Below, piece after piece: positions 24,090-36,900 of a DNA stretch of 64,000 bases (its first letter is position 1; the number at the start of each line of letters is the position of its first letter). The DNA is from Rotaria sordida (lineage: Eukaryota > Rotifera > Eurotatoria > Philodinida > Philodinidae). Both the position numbers and the translations under genes were made by a program. The stretch is from the NCBI GenBank assembly GCA_905250125.1, contig CAJNOL010000216.1:62001-126000 (forward strand). The letters are read 5' to 3'. The notes under the pieces were generated by a model. That model made no database searches. It saw only the letters and a program-made list of their open reading frames with translations, and was not told the DNA's origin.

Positions 24090-24666
24090 TATATATATAT
24101 ATATATGAAAATTAATAAAACATTGATTATTATTTAGATTCAAGCTATTCTGTTTATTACATTATGATATATTTCTTTTTTTCTATTCTCTTTCTGTTTA
24201 GCCTTAATTTGATGATTGGAGATTTTTTTTTTGTCATATAGAATATATAAACATTCGTAAGGATAAACTTTTGTCTGACTGTAAGCGAAATTGTTGTGTG
24301 AGAAATTTCGACAGTTTAGCCAATTTTCGCTAGAATAAAGAGAGTAAAAAAAGCTTGTTGAAATTCTTATTTAACATTAAAATATATATACTTGAAGGAT
24401 AATATATTGTGTTTTGTTTCTACCATATCTGTAGAGAGAAATTTTCGAAAGAAAAAAGTCTAATATGATAAGACAGTATGAAATCCTATAATCCAACATG
24501 AAACTGCATCTTCTAGTTACCATCTAGGTTTTTTTTTATCATATTCATAATCTATTCAACTAGAATAAGTAGCTTATTTTTAGACAGGATGTCATTAGTA
24601 AATGCTGACAACCATATTAATTTTGTTCTAGATGTTATATATTATTAAGATTTAAAATAGAGAACA
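24090..24666. other. Spacer between EXOSC5 and NRDE2
   Basis: Starts with an (AT)n tract directly after the EXOSC5 stop. A small hairpin (AGCGAAATTG ... CAATTTTCGCT, about 24283-24331) is visible. No coding region. Confidence 0.45.
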
Positions 24667-27600
24667 ATGTTCAAAGCCTATGCTTCTTCTGAATCGTCAG
24701 CAAAAAATGAAGAAGAAAAGAAGCCGATAGTCCCATCATCATCATCTTCATCGAATAACAATAGTGCTAATGGTAAGTAAAATAAAATTAAGTTGTCAAT
24801 CAATATAATCTCTTTTGATAGAAAGTACTTGGCTTGAGAATAAATCATTTTCTACTGAACCATCAATCGTACCTTTTCAACAACGATCAATTATTTCAAC
24901 AAAATCTGATCCACTTATTGATGTTAAACCAAAAGAAGAAAAGAAACCAATCGCAAAACCAATTCAACATATCATATCAAAGAAACAAGAAACTAACGAG
25001 TTCGTATTCAAGCTTCTTTTTTTTCTATCATACCTAATAATTTGAAAAATAGATGTAAGTTAAATCTTGATATACATCACTTTCAGAAAATATCAATCAT
25101 AGAAAAATAAATGTATTTTGTTTAACTCAAAAGTAAACATGTATATAGTCTATATGATTTAATAATTCTTAAGAAAGTAGAGTTTATAATATACATCTAA
25201 ATAATCATAAGACATAAAATAAAAGACAAGAGAAAATTTTCATAATTTGCTTTATTTTCTTTTTAGTGATGTATTCTATATTGATCGTCGTCGTGATCGT
25301 GCCAATATAACTGTTCAATATACTCATGGTGTTCCTCGTTATGGAGCTAAATTTTGTAATCAACGTCCATTGGGTTCTCGAATTATAAAACCATCTCGTA
25401 AACAACGTATTATTCGTTATTTTCATCATAAACTTGAAGATATTGATAATCAATCATCAGATTCTTTGGTTACAGTAGATAATCGTCTTGAACAATTAAA
25501 TATTACTGTTCGTGAACAACCACATTCATTTGATGCTTGGAAAGAATTAATTGATTATCAATTTTATCTTTTTAAAACAAATGGACAACAAGAAAAATTA
25601 ACTGCATTATATAAAAAACAATTATCAATAGTTGATCGAGCTCTAGAACTTAATTCAAATCGTTTACAATATCGTTTATTAAAATTAAATATTCGTACAC
25701 GTTCACATTTATTTGATCATGATACACTTTTAAATGAATGGACAATATTAATAAAAGATTGTCAAAAATCAAGTGATGATCGAACAATAAATGAAACATG
25801 GTTTTCATATATACAATTTATACTTAATCGTATTGAAGTATTTTCAATTGATAAATTAAATGATATATTTATACAATATTTTTCAACATATGCATATCAT
25901 ATACAAACACGTAGTGAAAAAGAACGAAGATTTCTATTAAATCATATGATAGGTATGAAGAGATTTTACTATTAGACTTTATATTTTGTTTTCTCTAACA
26001 TTGAAAACAATGTAAAGCACATAAAAATATATTATCCATAACAGAGGTCAAAAACGAACCAAGCCCGATCTGAAGGAATTTTGAAGCAAAAAAAGTTGAA
26101 CACGGTTTAATGTCCAATGATAAAAAAGTAACTAAACTATCATTGATTTAGAGAAGTATAATGCCGTCAAGAAAGATAAAAACGAACATTTATTGATTGT
26201 TTCACATGCTAAATTTAATATCTGTGTATTGTTGTTTACGTTTTCTCTTAGTTTTAGTTACACAACTTGTGTTTATGATGATCGGTCACTTTTATGTGGC
26301 ATAATTGTTTGATTTTTCCTTTATAAATTTCTCCATTTTTCTAAAGTGCGATGAATATATGATGTTTCATAAGTTTGAGGTGCGATAAAATTAGTTTATC
26401 TGCAGACAGAGAATAATCCCTAACCGAATGTATTTTATATGAGCTTTAAATACTCGTGATGACCTTTCAAATGACATAAAATTCAATGACATCTTCTCTT
26501 GTAATAATAAAAATGCAACCATGAGAATATATTGATAAATTTTTCGAAATCGATCAACAATATGAGTCTTCTATAATAACTGATGATAAATAGTTAATGA
26601 TACTTTTCATACTTTTTCTTGATATAGAAGGCTAAAATTTTTATCACATATATATCTAATCAAGGTCTTTTATTCTTGAAAGTTTTAGCACTCTAGTTAT
26701 AACTACTGGTGAAATACATCGATAAGATTGAATTACACAAATTTCGATAGTCGATTTTTTACGCTATATTCACAAAATAATGCAAAAATCAATAATCAAA
26801 ATTTATCTATTTCACCAGTAGTTATAACTAGAGTGCTGAAACTTTCAAGAATAAAAGACCTTGATTAGATTTATATGTGATAAAAATTTTAGCCTTCTAT
26901 ATCAAGAAAAAGTATGAAAAATATCATTAACTATTTATCATCAGTTATTATAGAAGACTCATATTGTTGATCGATTTCGAAATATTTATCAAATATATTC
27001 TCATGGTTGTATTTTTATTATTTACAAGAGAAGATGTCATTGAATTTTATGTCATTTGAAAGGTCATCACGAGTATTTAAAGCTCATATAAAATACATTC
27101 GGTTAGGGATTATTCTCTGTCTGCAGATAAACTAATTTTGTCGCATCTCAAAACTTATGAAACACCCTGTAATCATCCGTAGTGATATGAGATTAGTATC
27201 AGCACTAGAATATGTCTAATTCTCGTGTATCAATGTTAACATATAATTTAAACTACAAATGTATTTAGCAGTGTTAAATGACACGAATATGAACTCTCAT
27301 GTGACAATTTTAATCATCTGAAAATTAAGTTTTGATTTTTGGTCTAGTCTTGATTAAATGACACTAATACAACTCCAGTCGAACCGCAGCTGAACTGTTT
27401 TTTTAAAGACCAGCCGAACTGAACCGAACTTGATCTAGAAAAACTCAGTTCTATTTGACCTCTGGTCCATAAAGAAAAAAATAACAATTGTTATTGATAG
27501 AAAATCGTTCAACTATTAGATTATTCACAATTTTGAGCTTCTACTTCCTAGAATAAGCAAGAATCATTAACTAATGATTTAACTTGAATTAAGAGTAAGT

Positions 27601-30600
27601 ATTCATTAACAATGTGTTCTCAAACAGATGAAACTTGAATGTATTTCTTTAATAAAGAACCGAATATATTTATGATGAGAGAAATATCGATTTAAGATCA
27701 ATAGAACTAAGGTTAAACTTTAGGAAAATTCCTATTGGTTGCAATGGTCTTGCTTGTATCATCACTTTAATAATTTTCTAAAAATATATATGAAGCATGA
27801 GACGAATAAGAAAGATGGCAGATGTTATAAGTTGGATTAATTTGTATTGCTTATTGAATTATTACAATAATGTTTGAAAGTTATGAATTAATATTAATGA
27901 AAACATTGATTTACCAATTGTAATAGTTTCGACATTATAGGCGACGAAGCTACAAGACTTGAGTAGACTCGAATCCACCTTATATTGGATAGATAAAGAC
28001 TTAGATAGGCTCTAATTATTGTAAAAATTTTTCCATTACTGTATAATTTTCATTTTCTTCTGACAGATGATGTGTGGTAACAAGGCCAATCCACATTTGA
28101 TCTACTATCAACTTATGTTCAATAAGCATAGGCGGTGGAGTCACAAGGCTTTGGAAAGCAAGAGCCTATCCTAGATTCATGCCTCGTAAGCTAGAGTAGC
28201 CTGAAACACTTGTTTCCTTTCATTAGATTAATGGATTTGAGCAGCGCATTAAAATTTTTGTACAAACACCAATATTTTTCACCACCTCCAGCAGTTAATA
28301 GTAATATTTTCACAATCAAGCAGACTTATAAAATCTTTTTTTTTTTAAGGAAACATTGAATTTTATACAAATAAATATTGAATCATACATTGCCAATGCA
28401 TTGAGGTATAGATCCTTCATTACTAGTAAAGAAGAAGTGTACAAAAAAACTGAGACAGATTAACTAGAATCTGCCAGAATTTTCCTTCCTCTTTGATAAC
28501 TAAGGTTGCATGTCTATGAAACATTTTCTATGAAGGAAAACCTCACAATGCAACATCTTGTTTTTGTGAAGCATTTCTGTTTCACCATTAAATTTTTTCT
28601 CAATAGAGCAGATCAGAATCTTTTGTTTTCAAAGGTGGCATTTTGATAGATATAAATGTTCTCAAAGGTTTCCTTGAGTGTATGTACGTAACCTTACATA
28701 TGCCCATCTTATCAGTAGTAAATAAAAACCATTCAGCACAGAATTGCTGAGGAAAAAATGTGCAACCATGACATTTTGATGCGTTTCCTTTAGACATATT
28801 TCAAATATGGACATGTGTATTACGTGATGCTGGTTATTGTGAACGAGCACTTGGCCTTTATCAAACAATGATTGAATTACATATGAATTTAACAACAGAT
28901 ATAAAAATTGATTTTTCTGAACGATTAGAAACAATTGAAAAAACATGGGATACAGATAAACTACGGTATAAAAAAATAAAAGAAAATAAATTATATTTTT
29001 TATTTTAATTTGTATTATGAAATATTGTTTTCTTTTTCTAGTTTTGGAGAACAAATTGAAATAGAAAATCCAATATCATATATTGACAATGAACTTTCAT
29101 TATTATCTGAACATGAAAATCATTTATTTAATTCAACATATCAATCATGGATTTTAATTGAACAAGCACGAATAGATTTTTATCAATTAAAAATTCTTAA
29201 TCATGGTATTCATTTTCATTCCAAACTTCTTCAATCATTAAATGATTCTAGTCAAATTGATAATGATATATTAAATATATCATTTCAACGTTTTATTCGT
29301 CCATTTATATTTGAATTAAATGATCAACGACAATTTCTACAATTAATTATTTATTATCTTTATTATCTTAATGGTTTACCACAATTAACAATATTACAAG
29401 AAATTATAAATAAATTTAAAATTTCATTATCAAATCATTTACAAGAACAATTATTTATTGATAATGAATTTATACAACTTTATTCATTAATACATTCAAT
29501 ATCATTTATACGAACGGAAAAAAATTTTTCAATGGAATATATTTCAAAAGTTTATGAACAAATAATATCAATACCATCATTAAAATCATATCAAATTGAA
29601 TTTATTCTTCTTTATTGGTATTATTTAGCAGCAAATATTCTTGAACTTAAACAACAAAGTAAATAATTTATTTAACAGAAAAATGATGATGATTTAGTTT
29701 TAATAAAATATTAAGAAAAACTCCCAAATGAAGTTTTCATACAAATTTTAGTGACGTGTTCTATTTAAATATGACCATGATGATCTCGCTCATATCTAGA
29801 TCTATTCTTTAACTTTAACTTTAAAAATATTTCTTGTTGTATTTAAGCAATTTTCTTATTTAAGATTCTATAATAACAACGTTTTTCTCTTTTTAGTATG
29901 TAATCTGGTGATAAAGAGTGTAATAATTTTGAGTTTAGTTAAACTCACACTAAAAATCAAGTTTATTTTTCTGATTGTAGAAGTACGAGGCGCAACATCT
30001 GGCAACAAACAATTTTTGCGATATAAACTAAATTCTATTATAGGTGGCGGTAGTTTTGTAAATAACTCTTGAATATATTAGTATTATCAGACATCGATTC
30101 AAATATAATCAGAATAAGAAAATTTAACTTAATTTTCTGTGAAAATTTCATCCAATAATTTTCAATATACTCAAAAAATTCATCATTCTTTATATCAGAC
30201 CATAGGCTATATTTGCCTTATTTTGTACTTTATTCATGCTTCTGTAGTGATTATTTACAATCGACATTCGAATAAAATACGAAACTAGTCATCAGGAGCA
30301 ATATGCGTAGAGTATACAGGATGAAAAAAACAGTACAGCATATATTTCTGTAGAAGGCAAAAAAAACCGACAAGAACGCTATAAATGATAACACGTCAAT
30401 AAATGTGATATTGACAACTATCGTACCCAATTTGCGTACGTTATTCAATAAAATAGACCTCGCATTTTTTTCCTCTATATTATGGTAAGAATAAGATATT
30501 TAAATTATTTTTCTTTTGATTGACTACATATAGGTATGTCCTTCATTTAGATTGATCTATCTGTTTCTTTGAGCATGTTAATAAAACAAAACAAAAAAAG

Positions 30601-33600
30601 AAATAATTTGCAAAAAAAAAAAAACAATTTTGTGAGTGTTTGCAGAAGAAGAAAAAAAGTAACCTTGTATGCATGACTAAATCAAATATGTTAACTTCAC
30701 CTCATCAATGTATCTTTCGTTAGTTTTTTTTCAACATAATTTTCATATCACAAATGTAAAGAAAAGAGGTTTACGTCTGAATCATCATCAGATACCATTG
30801 ATTAGTGTAAAAATTACTTGGATAGTTTATAAAGATTCTGTTGTCTATTCAATTCTATCTGTCATAGACATATACCAAACCCAAACGCTCGGTTTTTATC
30901 TCGAATGCAGTCATGTTTAATTGATTAATAAAACTAGACAGTAGAAGTAAACTAAAAGAAAGACTTTCACGATTGGCTATAATACGTCGACCGATAATGA
31001 AGTCAATGACTTCAAAACTGAAAAGCAGCAGATTTTCTTTATAAAAAAGTTAACGATGTTCAGAAATATCTAAACCCAAATTCGTTAAGGAGTTTCTAAG
31101 CTTCGAACTGAAATTCGGGTTCGCTTCATACTTAGTCTATCGTATGTAAATATTGACAAGAATGTAAAAAGTATTTAAGTTTTAAATGTTGAAAAAAAAA
31201 AACGTTTTTTAGAATATTCATCATCTGATAGAAACTTCTCAGAAGCAACAATATTGAAATAAAGTATTCCTAGCAATTAGAAATTGTTCTTCGAAAGCGT
31301 TTTTTATTTCTCATAGGAATGTTTGAATTACTCAAAAAGTTAATTTATCTTTTATAATTTTCCTTAGATCCATCATTATCAAAAGTTCGTTTAAAATCTC
31401 TACAAACAATAATAAAAAAATATTTATCATTAGAAGAATATCGTACATGTCTTCGTCTTTATACACATTATGCACGTCTTGAATATGAATATTTTCAACG
31501 TATAAATGAAGGTCGTCGTATATTTGATTTATGTTTACAAACAATTCGAACAAATTCAATAAATTTTTCTTCTTATGATTCATATGGAGATCTTTGTTAT
31601 TGGCTTTCAACATCACTTATATGTGAATTTAATTTAAATCATTTATTTGATAATATGTTAAAAATTATATTAGAAAATTCAAAATTTATTTCTATTGATA
31701 AACAAATTAATAAAGAAAAACTTTGTTTATCAATAACATTTATTTTAAATAAATTATTTCCAAATATACAATTTAATGATATAATAACACTTGTTATTGA
31801 TTGTTTAAAATGTCGAAAATTTTCAAAATGGGATCAAAAAACAGATCAAGATTGGTCAACATATTTACGTCAAAATATCTATGTATCATTTGAATTATTA
31901 TTTATTTTTCTTAATTATTTATATTTATTAAATGATCCATTTGATAAATTACATTCAATTATATTAAATTCAATAATACCATTAATTAATGAACAACGTA
32001 ATAAAATAAATCAAACAATTATTGATTATATACTTCGATTTTATCTTTCAATACTTTGGAATGAATTATTTATTGAACATCTTTTATTTAATCAATGTAC
32101 AAATTATTTAAAACAATTATTAGAAAATATTAAATGGCCATCAATTATTCTATTAAAATTTCTATCAATATATACATGTTTTTTACCATTATATGGTAAT
32201 TATGTTAAAGAATATGAACAAACAATATTAAGTTATAAATATAATCAAAAAAATGAATATCATTTAATAACAAAAATGTTTATTTTACAAATGAATTTAA
32301 TTCGACATGTAAAAATACAAAAAGCAAATGTTATAAATGAAAAATTAAATTCTGGTTATGAACATCGTGTTAGACATATTTTAAGACAATTAATTCAAGA
32401 ATATCCATATTATGTACAATTATGGCTTTTTTATGAATATTTTGAAAGATATTCACCAAATAATAATCGAATTAAATCAGTTCTTTATGATGCTATGCAA
32501 AGTTGTCCATGGGAAAAAGTAGGTTTATTCAATTAAATGATAATATTTATCGGAACTATTCGTATGATTAAGTGTAGTTCGTCATTCTATTGAATAGAGA
32601 AATGCTTTCCTTAAATGATGATAAATATATTAATCAGTAAAGAAGAGAGGAGAATATTCGAGGTAGAATTCAAAACTTTTCAAACTTCACTGTAATAAAT
32701 TTTGTGAATTAGTTTTAAAAAATGATCTCTGTTGCTTACTTATTTTTTATATTGTTCAAATAATTCTGACGAATGTATTAGATTGAATTTTGAAGTTTTG
32801 ATGAGATTACATTTGGGTTTAAATTCAGAGTAAACTTGATAGATTCAATCGGCGAAATAGTTATTTACAGCATGATATAATTCTAATATGAAAATGTCTG
32901 ATAGAATATTTTTTAACATGCTTTAATTATACGTTCTATTTCAACAGACATTAATAGAAGATAAAATTATTTCTAACGCGTATTCCTCTAAATCCAACAT
33001 TAAGCAGCAGTTTATAGAATTCATCATGAATTTTAGTTTTTCTTTTCTTACGAGGAAATTCATCTGACTGATAATTTCCGTTGAAGCTTATATGTTGTTC
33101 ATAGATAAAATTCATAGTGTAGATAAAAATCCTGAAAGAGTTCGTGCTATTAGGTGATCGTTTTACTAAACTTTCAATCGATTGCAGAATATCATGAGAA
33201 AAATCGTAACAAGGTGTTGCTACTTGCAATTCTCTTCAACAATAGTTCTTATGATATCTTAAAAGTTTCAGCTCGAAGAGTTCTCTCGTTAATAAAGAAA
33301 AACATAACTATAAAGGGTATCCCATAAGGTCTAGACATTAACAAAAATTAGTTTATATGTAAATAAAGAGTAGTCCCTATCTAATTATATCTACATGAGT
33401 TTCGAATATTTAGGGCGATTTTTTACATTGCATATTATCTGTTTTAATAATAGTGATATAAACAGAAGAAGGATGTGAGCACAGAGAATACCCACACTCT
33501 CTTTGTTTACATGTCAACTAATTCTCGTTGAGGTCCATAACTTATGAAACATCCTTTATCCATTCAGAATACCAATCAATTGCTAAGTCTTAAGACTTTC

Positions 33601-33873
33601 CTGTTATTTGTAGTATTCAAAAAAAATTCATTGCAAAAATAAATTTATCTAATCACAAGTTGATTGTTGTTTTATATTCTAGAGAAATTAATATATAAAT
33701 ATAATTTCTTCTAATTATTTTTCTAGACTTTATATATGAAATCAATTTCAAATTCAACTAATGATTCCGAATGGAAATTATTTCTTAATGTGATGTTAAA
33801 AAGCAATGTACACATTTTATTTTCTCTTGAAGAATTTAATATGTTAAAAGAATTGTTAGACATGAAAACATAA
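24667..33873 (+). CDS. NRDE2: NRDE2 homologue, nuclear RNA-surveillance factor with HAT repeats
   Basis: Seven exons: 24667-24772, 24822-24999, 25267-25952, 28794-28965, 29042-29658, 31368-32518, 33727-33873, giving 1018 residues in unbroken phase (human 1164). The N-terminus is Ser/Glu/Asn-rich and shorter than in vertebrates. The NRDE2 family block follows (DVFYIDRRRDRANI, residues about 95-110), then helical HAT/TPR-like repeats such as VREQPHSFDAWKELIDYQ. The end has LYDAMQSCPWEK joined to LYMKSI and LEEFNMLKELLDM, as in human NRDE2 (ALQNCPWAKVLYLDAV). NRDE2 binds the exosome-associated helicase MTR4 and limits nuclear RNA decay. The donor at 25000 (GTTCGT) is weak but the only one that keeps phase. 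Three introns are very long (2841, 1709 and 1208 bp); two of them hold transposons. The stop codon overlaps AATAAA. Confidence 0.85.
26042..27464. mobile_element. hAT-like non-autonomous element, 1423 bp, in NRDE2 intron 3
   Basis: Ends CAGAGGTCAAAAACGAACC (left) and, reversed, CAGAGGTCAAATAGAACTG (right) form terminal inverted repeats of hAT type. Flanks ATCCATAA (26034-26041) and GTCCATAA (27465-27472) agree in seven of eight bases, an 8-bp target-site duplication. No transposase frame is present. A second, palindromic element (26360-27169) is nested inside. Confidence 0.65.
26360..27169. mobile_element. TA-flanked palindromic element with arms of about 360 bp
   Basis: The left arm 26360-26716 and the right arm 26808-27169 are nearly identical in inverted orientation, with a 91-bp spacer. 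Both ends carry a GTTTCATAAGTTT core. TA dinucleotides lie just outside (26358-26359, 27170-27171), as for Tc1/mariner-type insertion. No coding sequence is seen. The high identity of the arms points to recent activity or arm correction. Transcribed with NRDE2, the intron would fold into a long hairpin. Confidence 0.8.
29659..31367 (+). other. Long NRDE2 intron 5
   Basis: 1709 bp, GTAAAT donor and CCTTAG acceptor. AT-rich with scattered short open frames on both strands, none with a recognisable domain. I could not define any element ends. Confidence 0.6.
33313..33556. mobile_element. TA-flanked MITE, 244 bp, in NRDE2 intron 6
   Basis: The left end AAGGGTATCCCATAAGGT and the reversed right end AAGGATGTTTCATAAGTT begin long imperfect inverted repeats that continue through AAAATTAGTT and AAATAAAGAG. 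TA flanks at 33311-33312 and 33557-33558. The sequence after the ends (TTAGTTTATxTG ... AGTCCCT/AATCCCT) resembles the arms of the palindrome at 26360-27169, so both belong to one superfamily of elements. Confidence 0.7.
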
Positions 33874-33902
33874 TAAACATTCTTTTTTTTTGTTTATTTC
33901 AG
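33872..33902 (+). promoter_or_regulatory. Poly(A) signal and 3' splice site in the NRDE2-PC spacer
   Basis: AATAAA at 33872-33877 overlaps the NRDE2 stop codon. A T-rich tract and TTTCAG ending at 33902 follow after 25 bases, and the PC start codon comes 70 bases later. With 99 bases between the two coding regions this is another operon-like junction. Confidence 0.6.
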
Positions 33903-33972
33903 ATATAAAAAAAAAAGTTTACATTGTAAAAGTACGTTTTTTTTTATTAACTCGAAAAAAGACTTTGTCAAA

Positions 33973-36900
33973 ATGTATCGAGTTAATAATCTTCTTCAAA
34001 CATCTTATTGTGTTCGTTCAACATTTGCTTCATGTAAACGTTTATTATCAGTTAAAGGTAATGAGCAACGACAACAACAACAACAACAACAACAACCGGT
34101 AAAAACCTATAAATTCCGAAAAATTAATAAACTTCTTGTTGCAAATCGTGGTGAAATTGCAATTCGAGTACTTCGTGCATGTAGTGAAAATAATATTCGT
34201 TCAGTTGCTATTTATTCAGCTGAAGATGAAGGACAATTACATCGTATTAAAGCTGATGAATCATTTAAAATTGGACGAGGTTTATCACCAATTGCAGCTT
34301 ATTTAAATATACCAGAAATAATTAAAGTTGCTTTAAAAAATGATGTTGATGCTATACATCCTGGTTATGGTTTTCTTTCTGAAAATGGAGATTTTGCTAA
34401 CGCATGTCTTGAAGCTGGTATTATATTTGTTGGTCCAACACCTGATGTTATTTATCGAATGGGTAATAAAGTAAATGCACGGCAAGCAGGTAAAAATGAA
34501 GAAAAAAAAAAGAAGGTGAAATTATTTAAAAAATATTTTACTATTATTCTTTAAGCAATTGATGCTAAGGTACCCATAATACCTGGTACACATGATGCTG
34601 TTGATAATCTTGATGGTGTACGTGAATTTGTTAAAGAAAATGGTTTTCCAGTAATGCTTAAAGCTGCACGTGGTGGTGGTGGTCGTGGTATGCGTGTGGC
34701 AAGAAAAGATAGTGAATTAGAAGAAGCATATCAACGTGCATCATCCGAAGCTAAAGCAGCTGTTGGTGATGGAAGTTTATTTGTTGAACGTCTTGTTACA
34801 CAAGCAAGACATATTGAAGTACAAATAATTGGTGATCATCATGGACACGTTGTACATTTATTTGAACGAGATTGTTCTGTACAACGACGTCATCAAAAAG
34901 TTATTGAAGTTGCACCAGCAACTAATTTAGATCCAAAACTTCGTGAACGTATGACTTCAGATGCTGTACGTTTAGCTAAACATGTTGGTTATCAAAATGC
35001 TGGAACAGTTGAATTTTTACTTGATAATCAAGGACGACATTATTTTATTGAAGTTAATTGTCGTTTACAAGTTGAACATACATGTTCAGAAGAAATAACT
35101 GGTATTGATATTGTACAATCACAAATAAAAATTGCTGAAGGTGTACCATTAGCTGATTTGGGTCTTGAACAAGATAAAATTAAAATAATGGGTGCTGCTG
35201 TACAATGTCGAATGACAACTGAAGATCCAGCTAATAATTTTACACCAGATGTTGGAAGTATTGATGTTTTTCGTTCAGCTGAAGGATTTGGTTAGTATTG
35301 AAATGGAATTTAGACAATTAAGATTTGTTTTTCTTTATAGGTATTCGTATTGATAGTGCTTCTGCTTATACCGATGCTGTTATTAGTCCATATTATGATT
35401 CACTTTTAGTTAAAGTCATTGCACATGCACGTAATCATCAAGAAGCGTGTTCTAAAATGGTTCGTGCACTTAAAGAATTTCGTATTCGAGGTAAATAAAA
35501 TAATAAAGAAAAATTATACATTCTTAAGACAACAAAATAATAATTTTATTTCAGGTGTTAAAACAAATATTCCATTTTTACTCAATGTTCTTCATCATAA
35601 ACAATTTCTTGAAGGTTCAATAACTACGGGTTTCTTAGATGAAAATCCAAATCTATTCAAATTTGTACCATCACAAAATCGTGCTCAGAAATTACTTAGT
35701 TATCTATCAGAAATATTAATTAATGGACCATTAACACCATTAGGTACAGATATTAAACCAATGAATATAAAACCTGAACTTCCATATATAAAAAAGAAAC
35801 AGATACCTGATGGTTGGCGTCAAGTTTTATTAAAAGAAGGACCAGAAGGTTTTGCTAAAGCTGTTCGTAAACATCCAAAGTAAAATTCTTTTACATAAAT
35901 ATAGATATATTTTTGTTTTCTAATTAGAGTTTTAATTATGGATACAACAATGCGTGATGCTCATCAAAGTTTATTAGCAACACGTGTACGAACAGTTGAT
36001 TTAAAAAAATCAGCACCATATGTTGCAAAAAATTTTTCACAATTTTATAGTTTAGAAAATTGGGGAGGTAAGAATTTCTATTTGTTCTTTTTTTTTGTTG
36101 ATGTAAATTGAAAGAAAAAACAAATCTTATAGGTGCTACCTTTGATGTTGCACTTCGTTTTCTTCATGAATGTCCATGGGATCGTTTAACTGAATTACGA
36201 GAATTAATTCCAAATATTCCATTTCAAATGTTATTACGTGGTGCAAATGCTGTTGGTTATTCAAATTATCCTGATAATGTTATTGATGCTTTTTGTCAAA
36301 TGGCTGTTGATCATGGAATGGATATATTTCGTATATTTGATTCATTAAATTATTTACCAAATATGAAAGTTGGAATTGATGCTGTTGGAAAAGCAAATGG
36401 TGTTATATCAGCTGCTGTTTGTTATACAGGTGATGTTGCTGATAAAACACGAACAAAATATAATTTAGATTATTATTTGAAATTTGTTGATGAACTTGTT
36501 AAAATGGGTACACATATTTTATCTATCAAAGGTAATGAATTTCTTTTTTTTTTTTGGAAATTCAATAAAAATGAAAAGATTTATTTTAGATATGGCTGGT
36601 CTTCTTAAACCACGAGCAACTTCAATGTTAATTGATGCCATTCGACAAAAACATCCAGATTTACCAATACATTTACATACACAGTAAGTAGACATAGTGA
36701 AACGAACATTTTCTTGATTTTCAAACTCCGTAAAAACTTTGTTAACATAGAAATTATGAAAACCTTCTACCATTGTTCATAAGCTTAAAATATCTAGCTG
36801 CTACATTACAATTCTTAGAGTTTCTTCCATCGTTCGTTTTGTGATATTTATTAGGAACAAGAATAATATCTATTGTTTTGATTTTGTTCTTCTCGTTGAA

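Noticed and set aside
31332-31616. Minus-strand open frame inside NRDE2
   Set aside because: Lies opposite a conserved NRDE2 exon.
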